From contig JAHAYL010000036.1 of the NCBI GenBank assembly GCA_018384065.1, forward strand, positions 1 to 64,000: DNA of 64,000 nt. The letters run 5' to 3'. The notes under the pieces are model-generated. The model did not search any database and was not told where the DNA came from. It worked only from the letters and a program-made list of their open reading frames with translations. Numbering within the stretch: position 1 is the first letter of the stretch; each line of letters starts with the position of its first letter. This stretch comes from Oxalobacter sp. GTDB taxonomy: Bacteria > Pseudomonadota > Gammaproteobacteria > Burkholderiales > Burkholderiaceae_D. The translations under genes were made by a program, and so were the position numbers. Of this stretch, positions 42,897 to 52,297 are shown in pieces.

Positions 42897-43808
42897 ATGG
42901 CGGTATCAGCAAAACTGAAAGGGTGTTTCTGTGGGGTTGCCTCGGCAATCTGCTATGGCACCAATCCATTCGGCGCATTGGGACTCCAAGCGGAAGGCAT
43001 CACAGCCGGATCAATGCTGTTTTACCGGTTTGCGATTGCAACGGTCATCATTGCCATATTCCTGATATGCCAGCGAGAGTCCTTTGCCGTCACCCGGAAA
43101 GAACTGCTGATCCTGACCGTATTGGGCGTGCTTTTCGGGGTTTCCTCCTTGGGGCTTTTCCTGAGTTTCAATTACATGGAGGCAGGTGTCGCCTCGACCA
43201 TCCTCTTTGTCTATCCTGTCATGGTGGCTGTCATCATGGCGGTTGTCTTCCGTGAACGGATATCAATAAGCACTTTTGTTGCCATCATCCTGTCCTTGGG
43301 GGGAATAGGGTTGCTGTACCAAGGGAATGGTGAAGCCAACCTGAGTCTGGTCGGTATGCTGTTTGTCCTGCAGGGGTCATTGACCTATGCCATTTACTTT
43401 GTCGTGACCAACAAGGCACCGCTCAACCTGCCACCGATGAAGGTTACTTTCTATGTGCTGATATTCTCGACTATCACCGTCTCCCTGTATTCGCTGATGG
43501 CGGAAGACAGCAAGATACAATGGTTGGAGACACCTGAGATGTGGGGCTATGCGCTTTCCCTTTCATTGGTCTCGACCATCATCTCGCTGGTCCTGCTGAC
43601 CATTGCCATCAAGGAAATCGGTTCGACACCGACTGCCATCATGGGTGCCTTGGAACCCCTTACTGCTGTCCTCATCGGTGTCCTGCTTTTTGGCGAGAAC
43701 TTCACATGGCGGCTGGTCGGCGGCATCATCCTGATTCTGGGAGCTGTCATGCTGATTATTCTTGGCAATGCCTTCTCATCTAAAAGCAAAGCCGATAATC
43801 CCAGCTGA
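42897..43808 (+). CDS. EamA-family (DMT) transporter, copy 2
   Basis: The 303-residue protein is clearly related to the preceding one over its whole length. It shares the start GCFCGVASAICYGTNPFGALGL, the segment ASTILFVYPVMVAVIMAVVFRE (both in parts) and the end segment STPTAIMGALEP. It has ten predicted helices and the two-domain EamA fold. The two may act as alternatives or together. It is the last gene of the CstA-EamA-EamA series and is convergent with the alcohol dehydrogenase gene. Confidence 0.88.
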   Translation: MAVSAKLKGCFCGVASAICYGTNPFGALGLQAEGITAGSMLFYRFAIATVIIAIFLICQRESFAVTRKELLILTVLGVLFGVSSLGLFLSFNYMEAGVASTILFVYPVMVAVIMAVVFRERISISTFVAIILSLGGIGLLYQGNGEANLSLVGMLFVLQGSLTYAIYFVVTNKAPLNLPPMKVTFYVLIFSTITVSLYSLMAEDSKIQWLETPEMWGYALSLSLVSTIISLVLLTIAIKEIGSTPTAIMGALEPLTAVLIGVLLFGENFTWRLVGGIILILGAVMLIILGNAFSSKSKADNPS

Positions 43809-43849
43809 CCAGCTGGAAATCAGGATATTTTGGTCCAGCTTGGAAATAC

Positions 43850-44974
43850 TTAGACAACCATGCTACGGTAAACCGACCGCAGGGTATCTTCAGTGATAGG
43901 GACAGGATTGTTCTTCAGGTTGGGGTGCTGGCTGCCGTGGACCAGCTGTTCAATCTGTCCATCTGTGAGGTTGAATTGGATCAGGTCATTCTTTAACCCG
44001 ATGCGGAATTTCAGTTCGGTGATGGCATCTGCCACTGACTCGACATCTGGGTAACCCATTGCACGTGCAAGCCGCTTCAGCCGCCCATCATTGTCAGATT
44101 CCGCATTGATTTTCATGAAACGGTCAATCGTCAGTCCACAGGCTTCACCATGGGGCATGTCAAGCATAGCGCCAAGAGGGTAAGAACAGGCATGGACAGA
44201 AGTCGTTCCGGTCAGGGTGAACGCCATACCCGCCGTTAGCGAGGCTTCCGCCATTTTTTCACGGGCAATGGCAGAATTGGGTTCAAAGCATGCCTGCTCC
44301 AGATACCTGACCGCCAGGTTGGCGGCGTGGAAGGCGAACGCATCTGAAATGGGATGATGGTTGGTGTTCCAATAGGCTTCTATCGCATGACAGAGGGCAT
44401 CCATGCCGGTACAGGCAGTGATGTACTTTGGCAGGGTATAGGTCAGCTCTGGATCGACGATTGCAATGGTTGGATAGAAAACGGGGGCTTTCAACGGCGC
44501 CTTGATGCCCTGTGCATGATCCATCAGGACGGTGACACGGGTCACTTCGCTGCCTGTCCCGGCAGTGGTAGGGATTGCAATCAATGGCAGCTTCCGGACA
44601 GGCAGGGAAACCTTACCCTCAAAATAGAGACTCGTCGGGAGCGTGTCGAGGCAGAATGCCGCTGCAGCTTTTGCACAGTCGATGACGCTGCCACCGCCCA
44701 AGGCAATCACAAAGTCGCATTGCTCCTTACGGATCATCTCTGAACATTCATCACATTCGCTGATGTCTGTGTTTGGGGAAACACCGCTGTAAACCGTACA
44801 GACAGTCTTGGGATTTTCTTCCAGCAGGCGTTTGACAAGCCCGTTTTCAATAAAAGAGGATGAGGTGACAAGTATGCCGCGCCTGCCACCGATTTTCTGG
44901 ATCTGTTCGCCCAGACAAGCCAGCATCCCATTGCCGAAATGGATATCAACCGGTTGAATATAATGCCAATCCAT
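43850..44974 (-). CDS. Iron-containing alcohol dehydrogenase
   Basis: The 374-residue group III dehydrogenase has the NAD-binding IALGGGSVIDCAKAAAA and GTGSEVTRVTVL motifs. The metal site is formed by D and H in CTGMDALCHAIEAYWNTNHHP (in parts) and by HACSYPLGAMLDMPHGEACG (in parts). Family members reduce aldehydes or oxidise alcohols such as 1,3-propanediol, lactaldehyde or 4-hydroxybutyrate. The last would fit with gabD in the same genome, but that is only a guess. The ATG at 44974 is chosen; a TTG codon just upstream is less likely. The gene is monocistronic. Confidence 0.88.
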   Translation of the reverse strand: MDWHYIQPVDIHFGNGMLACLGEQIQKIGGRRGILVTSSSFIENGLVKRLLEENPKTVCTVYSGVSPNTDISECDECSEMIRKEQCDFVIALGGGSVIDCAKAAAAFCLDTLPTSLYFEGKVSLPVRKLPLIAIPTTAGTGSEVTRVTVLMDHAQGIKAPLKAPVFYPTIAIVDPELTYTLPKYITACTGMDALCHAIEAYWNTNHHPISDAFAFHAANLAVRYLEQACFEPNSAIAREKMAEASLTAGMAFTLTGTTSVHACSYPLGAMLDMPHGEACGLTIDRFMKINAESDNDGRLKRLARAMGYPDVESVADAITELKFRIGLKNDLIQFNLTDGQIEQLVHGSQHPNLKNNPVPITEDTLRSVYRSMVV

Positions 44975-45100
44975 CAATGAAAAGTCCTCTGTTGAAATTC
45001 AGACAGTACCTGAAGCCCAGGTTCATATGCCTGTATTCTATTATGCTTCAGCAGATTAAGAATTGACTGCGGTTAAGATATCGATGCAACAGACACCATC

Positions 45101-45745
45101 TTAACCGAAGAAGTCTTTTTTCAGGCGCCATGCCTGCCGCAGGTAATCACGTGCTTTCCGTTTTGCCTCAGTGCCATGGTTCATGTTGGCATCTGCCCGT
45201 GGCAGTTCTGATGTGCTGGCAAGCGAACAGGCATCTGCAATGAAGCCTTTGAGGACGGTTTCTGGATCTGACCGCATCCGGGAGCACAGTTCGAAGAACT
45301 CAAGGGGAACCGCAACCGGGACATCCTGGGTTGAAGAAGAGACAAACCGTCCATTCTGTCCAGGAATCAAGCCTTTCGGTGCCAGGAAACCTTCTGGATA
45401 TTTGGCATTACGCCAGCCGATACTGTTGGAATTATGGGTTTCACGGGAGAACTCATAGACATCCAGGTCAAACGCACGGCGCAGTGTCTGGTCAATATAA
45501 GGATCGAAACGGTATCCAATCTTTGTGCGTGATACACCTGAAGATTTCCGCTGGATCAGGCGGGCAAGGCCAATCAACGGAGTACCGTCTGCCTGCTCTT
45601 CAAGCCGTTTCCTGCAGTTTGTTGCATTGGAAATCTCTCCCTGTAAAGTCATTTCCTGACCTTGGTATCTGATGGTCAACTGCGCATCATTTCCTGTCAC
45701 AGAAACTGATACCAGTTCGGAATCATAGAATAGGGTCGGCTTCAC
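45101..45745 (-). CDS. Protein of unknown function
   Basis: With a GTG start at 45745 (GGAG six bases upstream) the protein has 214 residues, MKPTLFYDSELVSVSVTGND... The N-terminal 60 residues look like a small beta domain (QLTIRYQGQEMTLQGEISN). The middle is charged, with RKSSGVSRTKIGYRFDPYID, and the end is helical and basic (KARDYLRQAWRLKKDFFG). The frame is open further upstream, but that extension is cysteine-rich and unlike protein. No signal peptide or known domain is seen. It stands alone between the alcohol dehydrogenase and hldD. Confidence 0.6.
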   Translation of the reverse strand: MKPTLFYDSELVSVSVTGNDAQLTIRYQGQEMTLQGEISNATNCRKRLEEQADGTPLIGLARLIQRKSSGVSRTKIGYRFDPYIDQTLRRAFDLDVYEFSRETHNSNSIGWRNAKYPEGFLAPKGLIPGQNGRFVSSSTQDVPVAVPLEFFELCSRMRSDPETVLKGFIADACSLASTSELPRADANMNHGTEAKRKARDYLRQAWRLKKDFFG

Positions 45746-45965
45746 AGAAATCTCCAAAGTCGGTCGAAAGATATAACAACTTTTCCATAACATCCTGAAT
45801 TTATAGCAAAAACAGGATAACTGCAATGACCGGAAACATAAAACCGGCATGTTCAGGGAGATTCCAAGCAGTCTGATAGGGGCTCCGGTAGGAACAGCAA
45901 GGCGAAAAAGGTAAAATAATTATTTAATCGCCCATATGGGGAAACGGCTTTCAGGAGATGATCGA

Positions 45966-46949
45966 ATGTATATTGTGACAGGTGGGGCAGGATTCATTGG
46001 CAGTGCCATGGTCTGGAAACTGAATCAGATGGGGATTGATGACATCCTTATTGTCGACAATCTGGCATCCACAGAAAAATGGAAAAACCTTGTCAACCGG
46101 CGGTTTACGGAATACCTCCACCGTGATGTCTTCCAGAAGATGATGGATGAGGACAGGCTGCCTGACCAGATAGAGGGCATCATCCATCTTGGCGCCTGTT
46201 CGTCTACCACAGAAAGGAATGTCGATTTCCTGATGGGCAACAATGTCAATTACAGCAAGACACTCTGCCGGCTTGCAATGGCTAAAGGCATCCGGTTCAT
46301 CAATGCAAGCAGTGCAGCTACTTATGGTGCAGGTGAGCAGGGTTTTTCCGACAGTATTGAAACAGCGCTCAGACTCAAACCATTGAATGCCTATGGCTGG
46401 TCCAAACAGCTGTTTGACCTATGGGCAATCCGTGAAAACCGGATCAACAGCATTGCAAGCGTCAAGTTCTTCAATGTCTATGGTCCCAATGAGTACCATA
46501 AAGGCGATATGCGGAGCGTCATCTGTAAGGTCTTCGCTGATATCCGGAATGGCCTGCCTATCCGCCTCTTCAAGTCTGACCATCCTGACTACGGAGATGG
46601 GGAATCATTGCGTGACTTTGTTTATGTCAAGGACTGTGTCAATGTGCTCTGGTGGCTGCTTGAGCATCCTGATGTCAATGGCATCCTGAACATCGGTTCC
46701 GGCAAGGCCCGTTCCTGGAATGACCTTGCGAAAGCGGTTTATGCAGCGATGGAACTGCCGGTCAATATCGAATATTTCGAGATGCCGGCATCCCTGAAAG
46801 GCAAGTACCAGTATTTCACGGAAGCCGTCATGGACTGGAAAGCAAAGGCCGGCTGCGATGTGCAGTTCCATTCACTGGAAGAAGGCGTTGCCGATTATGT
46901 CAGGAACTATATGATGCAGGATGACCCGCATCTGGAACAGATTGCCTGA
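45966..46949 (+). CDS. hldD: ADP-L-glycero-D-manno-heptose 6-epimerase
   Basis: The 327-residue extended SDR enzyme makes the heptose precursor of the lipopolysaccharide inner core. It has the NADP motif TGGAGFIGS, the HLGACSSTTE block typical of HldD, the catalytic YGWSK, and FNVYGPNEYHKGDMRSV (in parts). The start at 45966 has AGGAGATG upstream; a longer reading to 45936 is not needed. No other LPS core gene is nearby. It indicates a heptose-containing outer membrane. Confidence 0.95.
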   Translation: MYIVTGGAGFIGSAMVWKLNQMGIDDILIVDNLASTEKWKNLVNRRFTEYLHRDVFQKMMDEDRLPDQIEGIIHLGACSSTTERNVDFLMGNNVNYSKTLCRLAMAKGIRFINASSAATYGAGEQGFSDSIETALRLKPLNAYGWSKQLFDLWAIRENRINSIASVKFFNVYGPNEYHKGDMRSVICKVFADIRNGLPIRLFKSDHPDYGDGESLRDFVYVKDCVNVLWWLLEHPDVNGILNIGSGKARSWNDLAKAVYAAMELPVNIEYFEMPASLKGKYQYFTEAVMDWKAKAGCDVQFHSLEEGVADYVRNYMMQDDPHLEQIA

Positions 46950-47012
46950 GGTTCCTGTCTGGCAGATTGCTGTATCACTGACTGACCATACCTGAAACAG
47001 GAGGGTGTCCTT

Positions 47013-47909
47013 GTGAAGAAGAACCTGCTTGAGGCAATGCGTATCTTTGTGAACATTGTCGAGACAGGAAGCCTCGCCAAGGCAGCTGAACGCCTTTCAC
47101 TGCACCGTCCTGCGGTCACACTGGCATTGCAGCAGCTTGAACAGGCATTGGATGTCAGGCTGCTACACCGGACAACCCGGAAATTGGACCTATCCCCTGA
47201 AGGTAGGACTTTCTATCACCGTTGCAAGTCAATCCTGTCAGAGATTGATGAGACTTTCGACAGCTTCAAGGAAACAGACAGGTTGCATGGCACCATGCGT
47301 GTCGACCTGCCGGTTGTGCTTGCCAACAGCCTGGTTGTCCCGGCACTGCCATCGTTCTGTGAGCAGCATCCAGACCTGCAGCTGGTACTGACCAGCACTG
47401 ACCGCCTGACGGACCTGGTTGCTGAAGGACTGGACTGTACGGTGCGTATCGGTGAGTTGGGCAATCTGGATTATGTTGCACGCCCATTGGGGTATGTCGA
47501 AATGGTGACCTGTGCCAGTCCGGTCTACCTGGCAGGTCACACCCCTTTACAGCAGGTCAGTGACCTGAATCAGCATGACATCGTCAATTTTTTCAATTCG
47601 CAGAACCGTCAGTTGATGGACTGGCAGTTCGAAAATGATGGACAGAAAGCGAAATATCAGTTCCCTTCCAAGATGCTTGTCGATGATTCTGATGTACTGC
47701 TGTCAGCGGCATTGGCTGGATTAGGCATCGTCCAGGGGCTGAGACTGTCTTTCCAACCCTATCTGGCTGATGGCAGGCTCATCGAGGTCCTGCCACAGTT
47801 CCCGGTTCCATCCAAAAAAGTCTCATTGCTTTACCCCTATCATCAGCATCCTCCCAGGAAAGTCCGGATCCTTGGCGACTGGCTCGAAGAATTATTACAG
47901 AATAAATAA
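47013..47909 (+). CDS. LysR-type transcriptional regulator
   Basis: The 298-residue protein has the LysR helix-turn-helix (residues 5-64: MRIFVNIVETGSLAKAAERL and HRPAVTLALQQLEQAL, RLLHRTTRKLDL) and a substrate-binding domain of the CrgA/DhcR-like subgroup (PLGYVEMVTCASPVYL, LAGLGIVQGL). GTG start with AGGAGG nine bases upstream. It stands in front of the SDR, OYE and hydrolase genes in the same direction and probably controls them. The 89-base AT-rich gap after it contains an inverted repeat that could be its binding site. Confidence 0.9.
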   Translation: MKKNLLEAMRIFVNIVETGSLAKAAERLSLHRPAVTLALQQLEQALDVRLLHRTTRKLDLSPEGRTFYHRCKSILSEIDETFDSFKETDRLHGTMRVDLPVVLANSLVVPALPSFCEQHPDLQLVLTSTDRLTDLVAEGLDCTVRIGELGNLDYVARPLGYVEMVTCASPVYLAGHTPLQQVSDLNQHDIVNFFNSQNRQLMDWQFENDGQKAKYQFPSKMLVDDSDVLLSAALAGLGIVQGLRLSFQPYLADGRLIEVLPQFPVPSKKVSLLYPYHQHPPRKVRILGDWLEELLQNK

Positions 47910-47918
47910 TTCTTGATA

Positions 47919-47939
47919 AATAAAATTGATATTTTTATT
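47919..47939. promoter_or_regulatory. AT-rich inverted repeat, possible LysR operator
   Basis: AATAAAA (47919-47925) and TTTTATT (47933-47939) form an interrupted palindrome 60 bases before the SDR start codon, in a stretch much richer in AT than the surroundings. A LysR dimer or the SDR promoter could use it. Confidence 0.35.
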
Positions 47940-47998
47940 AACAATAGAAATTACTAGACTATCTTCCATTAATAACCAAACCTGAATGGAGGATGAAG

Positions 47999-48751
47999 AT
48001 GGACTTGGGACTTTCTGGAAAAAATGCATTGGTCACTGGGGCAAGCCAGGGATTGGGACGTGCCATTGCCAAGACACTGGCGATGGAAGGGGTGAGAGTT
48101 TTTGCAACCGCCCGCAATGCGGGACTGCTGGATAGCCTGACAGAGGAAATCGTCAGTGAAGGTGGTATCAGACCTGTGACGTACCTCTGTGATTTCATGA
48201 GGTCCGATGCGCCTGAAGAGATTGCCCAGAAAGCATTGAAGGCATTGGGTAGCATTGATATCCTGATCAACAATGCTGGTGGCAGCCGTCCCATGGCAAT
48301 CAATGCGCCGGAATCCGAATGGATTGAGGGAATGACCCTGAATTTCGACCGTCATCGGCAATTGACCCAGCAGCTCCTGGATCATTTTATTGAGCGCAGG
48401 ACGGGATCCATTGTGAACCTGTCTGGCAATCTGGAACCTGAGGAAGTCAATGCCGCAATGGTGGCGAAGGCTGGATTGGTCGTCTGGGCGAAAGGCCTGT
48501 CTGAGCAGGTGGGGCAATATGGCATCCGCGTGAACTGTGTCCAGCCGGGACTGATTGACACAGCGCAGATCCGGCGTCTGTATCCCGGTGACGCCCGTAA
48601 GCAGTTTGCTGAACGTGAGATTGCGATGCGGGATTTCGGCGAAGCCCAGGATGTTGCCAATGCAGTCGTGTTCCTTGCCTCCCCAGCAGCGAAATACATC
48701 ACGGGCACTACAGTGACAGTTGACGGTGGCATGCGCCGGTATTCTTTCTGA
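47999..48751 (+). CDS. Short-chain dehydrogenase/reductase with altered active site
   Basis: The 250-residue protein has the SDR cofactor motif TGASQGLG (13-20), NNAGG (91-95), the active-site serine S142 and the lysine K157. The catalytic tyrosine of YxxxK is replaced: the aligned residue is A153 in NAAMVAKAGL. The C-terminal ITGTTVTVDGGMRRY is typical. Activity may therefore be lost or depend on another residue. The start at 47999 is six bases after GGAGG; an ATG at 47993 lies too close to it. It follows the LysR gene and precedes the OYE gene. Confidence 0.88.
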   Translation: MDLGLSGKNALVTGASQGLGRAIAKTLAMEGVRVFATARNAGLLDSLTEEIVSEGGIRPVTYLCDFMRSDAPEEIAQKALKALGSIDILINNAGGSRPMAINAPESEWIEGMTLNFDRHRQLTQQLLDHFIERRTGSIVNLSGNLEPEEVNAAMVAKAGLVVWAKGLSEQVGQYGIRVNCVQPGLIDTAQIRRLYPGDARKQFAEREIAMRDFGEAQDVANAVVFLASPAAKYITGTTVTVDGGMRRYSF

Positions 48752-48860
48752 ATACATTCATATCAGGAAGAGGGAGCAGGATGGCCTGTCTGGTCTCCTT
48801 GATTCTCCTTCCTGAGATTGAGTCTTCCTGACAGCGTTTACGGGATAAAGGGAGCAATCC

Positions 48861-49874
48861 ATGAAAAAACTGTTTGAGCCAGCCAGGCTTGGCAACCTGA
48901 CGTTGAAGAACCGCCTTGTCCGTTCTGCCACATGGGAAGGTCTCGCACAGCCGGATGGTGGCATCAAGGATGAAACATACACAATCTACCGGGAACTGGC
49001 GGAAGGTGGTGTTGGTGCAATCATCACCGGTTTCACCAGCGTTGCTGACAATGACCATTATTTCGGCGGGATGATGCGGCTTTCCCGTGATGACCTGATT
49101 CCCCAGTACAGGAAATTGACTGAACTGATCCATCAGGCGGGCTGTCCTGTCATTGCCCAGCTTGCATTGGGGGGATTCTATCGGGGAAACGGACTCGTTG
49201 AGCCAGACGGGATGTCAGTGGATGAAATCCAGGAAGTGGTTGGTCTTTTTGCCGATGCAGCACGCCGTGCCAAGGAGGCAGGCTTTGACGGCGTACAGAT
49301 CCATGCCGCGCATTTTTTCTTTCTGAGCCGTTTCATCAGTCCTGCGGTCAATCACCGTACTGACGGTTATGGTGGGTCGACAGAAAAACGCATCCGTATC
49401 CTGCTGGATATCCTGAAGGCTGTCCGCCATGCTGGACCAGGGCTTCATCTGACAGCCAAAGTCAACAGCAATGACTTCACCCAGGGCGGTCTGGAAGAGC
49501 TGGAAAGCTTGGCTGTCTGCAAAGCGCTTGCCGAAGCAGGCATCGATTCCATCGAGGTCAGCGGCAACGGTACATCGGTGCAGGGAATCCGTGCCGGTAT
49601 CAATGAAGGGTACTTCGCGGAGTTTGCGTCAGGGCTTGCAGGGCAGGTTGACATCCCGGTGATTGCTGTCGGGGGCTGGCGCAGCGTCAGATGCATGGAA
49701 TCAGTGTTGAATGATACAGGAATCGCATTCCTGTCGCTTTCCCGTCCGTTGGTCAGGGAACCTGACCTGCCAAGGAAAATGCAGTATGGTGAAAGTACCG
49801 TATCCCAATGTGTTTCCTGCAATGCCTGTTATATGACACCATCCCATCGGTGCATCTGGCTTTCTGTCGAATAG
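48861..49874 (+). CDS. Old yellow enzyme-family NADH:flavin oxidoreductase
   Basis: The 337-residue FMN enzyme begins KKLFEPARLGNLTLKNRLVRSATWE and has AQLALGG, FDGVQIHAAHFFFLSRFISP, NHRTDGYGGSTEKRIRILLDIL and AVGGWRSV (in parts). The last residues contain a cysteine cluster, CVSCNACYMTP, as in the longer 2,4-dienoyl-CoA reductases, but no Fe-S/NAD domain follows. So it is the single-domain type. It reduces activated double bonds of unknown natural substrates. The 109-base leader contains mutually exclusive pairings (48763-48831). Confidence 0.88.
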   Translation: MKKLFEPARLGNLTLKNRLVRSATWEGLAQPDGGIKDETYTIYRELAEGGVGAIITGFTSVADNDHYFGGMMRLSRDDLIPQYRKLTELIHQAGCPVIAQLALGGFYRGNGLVEPDGMSVDEIQEVVGLFADAARRAKEAGFDGVQIHAAHFFFLSRFISPAVNHRTDGYGGSTEKRIRILLDILKAVRHAGPGLHLTAKVNSNDFTQGGLEELESLAVCKALAEAGIDSIEVSGNGTSVQGIRAGINEGYFAEFASGLAGQVDIPVIAVGGWRSVRCMESVLNDTGIAFLSLSRPLVREPDLPRKMQYGESTVSQCVSCNACYMTPSHRCIWLSVE

Positions 49875-49883
49875 GGCGCTGTG

Positions 49884-50780
49884 ATGAAAGCTTGTCATGT
49901 AGCGACAGAACGAGGCATTGTGCTTGATGGTGTCTTGTTCCAATCTGGACAGCAGACCGATACCATCGTGATTGCCATCACAGGCATCCATGGGAATTTT
50001 TATTCCAATCCGTTTTACTACAACATCGGCTATACGCTGAACAGGAGTGGTATCGATTTCCTTTATGCACAGACCAACGACGCTTTCGACAGGATGCAGA
50101 CAGACAATGTTGTGACAGGCAGGAAAGAATGGATTGGATCTTGGAACGAACGGTTCGCCTATACAGATGAAGATATCGGTGCGTACATCGGCTATGCTGA
50201 AAAAGCTGGGTACAGCCATATCATCCTTACGGGGCATTCATTGGGCGCAAACAAGGTGATTTATTATCTTGCCCATAACCATGACCCAAGGATTGCTCAT
50301 TTCCTGCTGCTCAGCCCTGCGGATCTTGACTATATGATGTCGGGTGTTTCAGAGCAGGAGAAGCGTTTGGTCCGCAGGCAGGTTGAACAGGGATACGGGA
50401 ATGAAATGCTGCCTTTCCCATTCATGGGATGGGTGTCATGCATTGCCTATACTGCCTGGGACTGGCTTTTTTCCGGGCTTCTCAACAATGTATCCACCGA
50501 ACCGGATGCAGACTTTACCCAATGCTCGCATATCACGCATACAGGAGCATTGCTGATCGGTACCTATGACACCTTCACCGATGGTGATCCTGCGGGTTTC
50601 CTGCAGAATATCAATGACCATATGCCGACCGCTACAGAGAACAGGCTGATTTTCATTGAGAAGACAGGACACACCTATCAGATGAAACATCAGGAGGTCG
50701 CTGACCGTATCTTGGACCTTGTCCTGGATTGGCAGAAACAGAAGGGGACTGATGGATCCACCAGTTCCCCTGTCATATGA
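49884..50780 (+). CDS. Alpha/beta hydrolase
   Basis: The 298-residue cytoplasmic protein has an alpha/beta-hydrolase fold with an oxyanion HGN (residues 36-38 in GIHGNFYS), the nucleophile elbow GHSLGAN (S119) and a late histidine in EKTGHTYQM. The family resembles DUF1749-type or serine hydrolases acting on small esters or peptides. GTG at 49881 just before ATG is an alternative start. It lies 10 bases after the OYE gene and probably forms an operon with it. It is convergent with the AGCS symporter. Confidence 0.8.
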   Translation: MKACHVATERGIVLDGVLFQSGQQTDTIVIAITGIHGNFYSNPFYYNIGYTLNRSGIDFLYAQTNDAFDRMQTDNVVTGRKEWIGSWNERFAYTDEDIGAYIGYAEKAGYSHIILTGHSLGANKVIYYLAHNHDPRIAHFLLLSPADLDYMMSGVSEQEKRLVRRQVEQGYGNEMLPFPFMGWVSCIAYTAWDWLFSGLLNNVSTEPDADFTQCSHITHTGALLIGTYDTFTDGDPAGFLQNINDHMPTATENRLIFIEKTGHTYQMKHQEVADRILDLVLDWQKQKGTDGSTSSPVI

Positions 50781-50805
50781 GATATATATTATGTTTCTGA
50801 TGCGC

Positions 50806-52164
50806 TTATTCTTCGTCTTTCTTCTTTGCCCAGTATTCCTTGGTAATCTGGAACAGGATAGGGGAAAGCAGCAACAGGGCAATCAGGTTGGGGATTGCCA
50901 TCAGGGCATTCAACAGGTCAGCGAGGGACCACAAAGCCTCAAGGTTGACAAACGGGAAAGTGCCAAACGGGACAATCAGCACCCAGATAATCCGGAACCA
51001 CTTGATGGACCTGACACCGAAAAGGTACTGGGTGCATTTCTCACTGTACAGGCTCCAGCCGATGATGGTTGTCAGTGCAAAAAGGACAAGTCCGATACTG
51101 ACGATATACTGTCCAAAACCCGGCAGGGCGTTTTCAAAAGCGGTCACAGACATGGCCGCCCCGTTATGACCGCTTTTCCAGGCACCGGTGATGACAATCG
51201 ACAGGCCAGTGATGGAGCAGATGACGATGGTGTCAAGGAAAACCCCCAGCATGGCAATGACCCCTTGCTGCTGGGGACTGTCTGTCTGGGCAGTCGCATG
51301 GGCGATAGGAGAGGAACCCATACCGGCTTCGTTGGAGAAGATGCCTCGTGCAATCCCGTATCGGATGGCACTCCAGACTGTGGCGCCAAGGAAACCGCCT
51401 GATGCGGCTTGGGAAGTGAATGCGCTTTTAATGATTACTCCGATGGCGGCAGGGACTTCGGTGATGTTGAGGACCAGGATCAGTACGCCTGCCAGGAAAT
51501 AGGCGATTGCCATAAACGGGACAAGGCGTCCGGCAAATTCCCCGATACGTTTGATGCCGCCGATCAAGACCAGTCCCACAATAACCATGACGACAATGCC
51601 GGAAATCATCGGATTGATCTGGAAAGTATGTTCAAGCGCCTGCCCGATGGAATTGGATTGGACGGTATTGCCGATGCCGGCACCTGCAAGCATCCCGAAG
51701 AGGGCGAACAGGAAAGCCAGCCATTTCCAACGTTCCCCCAGGCCTTTCCGGATATAGAACATCGGACCACCGATATAGTTGCCGTTCGGGTCCTTTTCAC
51801 GGAACAGGACAGCCAGTGCGGCTTCAGAATAGCTGGTCGCCATGCCGATGATGGCAACCACCCACATCCAGAAAAGGGCACCGGGACCGCCCAGGTAGAT
51901 TGCGGTTGCCACACCGGCGATGTTGCCTGTCCCCACAGCAGCGGACATTGAAGTCATCAGGGCATTGAAAGGGGAAAGGTCACCGGCCTTGTCGCTTTTT
52001 TTCCTTCCACGCAGCAGCATCTTGAACGCATGGAAAATATTGCGCTGCATGATGAAACGGTAACCGATTGAGAGGAAAAGACCTGTCCCCGCAAGCAAGG
52101 GTAAAAGGATAGGACCGCTGACAATGGTGTTCAGCTGCTGAATGATCTGTTGGAATAATTCCAT
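50806..52164 (-). CDS. Sodium:alanine symporter, AGCS family
   Basis: The 452-residue membrane protein has about 11 helices and the AGCS signatures: SAAVGTGNIAGVATAI, GGPGALFWMWV, GGPMFYI and FSNEAGMGSSPIAHA (in parts). It takes up alanine or glycine with Na+. The start at 52164 has AGGAT upstream. An in-frame extension to 52209 lacks support. It is transcribed alone toward the hydrolase gene. Confidence 0.93.
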   Translation of the reverse strand: MELFQQIIQQLNTIVSGPILLPLLAGTGLFLSIGYRFIMQRNIFHAFKMLLRGRKKSDKAGDLSPFNALMTSMSAAVGTGNIAGVATAIYLGGPGALFWMWVVAIIGMATSYSEAALAVLFREKDPNGNYIGGPMFYIRKGLGERWKWLAFLFALFGMLAGAGIGNTVQSNSIGQALEHTFQINPMISGIVVMVIVGLVLIGGIKRIGEFAGRLVPFMAIAYFLAGVLILVLNITEVPAAIGVIIKSAFTSQAASGGFLGATVWSAIRYGIARGIFSNEAGMGSSPIAHATAQTDSPQQQGVIAMLGVFLDTIVICSITGLSIVITGAWKSGHNGAAMSVTAFENALPGFGQYIVSIGLVLFALTTIIGWSLYSEKCTQYLFGVRSIKWFRIIWVLIVPFGTFPFVNLEALWSLADLLNALMAIPNLIALLLLSPILFQITKEYWAKKKDEE

Positions 52165-52297
52165 TCTGAAAAATCCTGCGTTGCATGGTACAGGGCAGGC
52201 CTGTTCCACGCACCTTTATACTGATTCCTAGGCGAAATATTGAAATATACAGAAAAATTGAAGACAGGAAAAGCAAAAAGCCCAATAAATTCAGGGG

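Noticed and set aside
43803-43818. Short palindrome CCAGCTG/CAGCTGG between the second EamA gene and the alcohol dehydrogenase
   Set aside because: The loop is only two bases and no T-run follows on either strand, so it is too weak to call a terminator.
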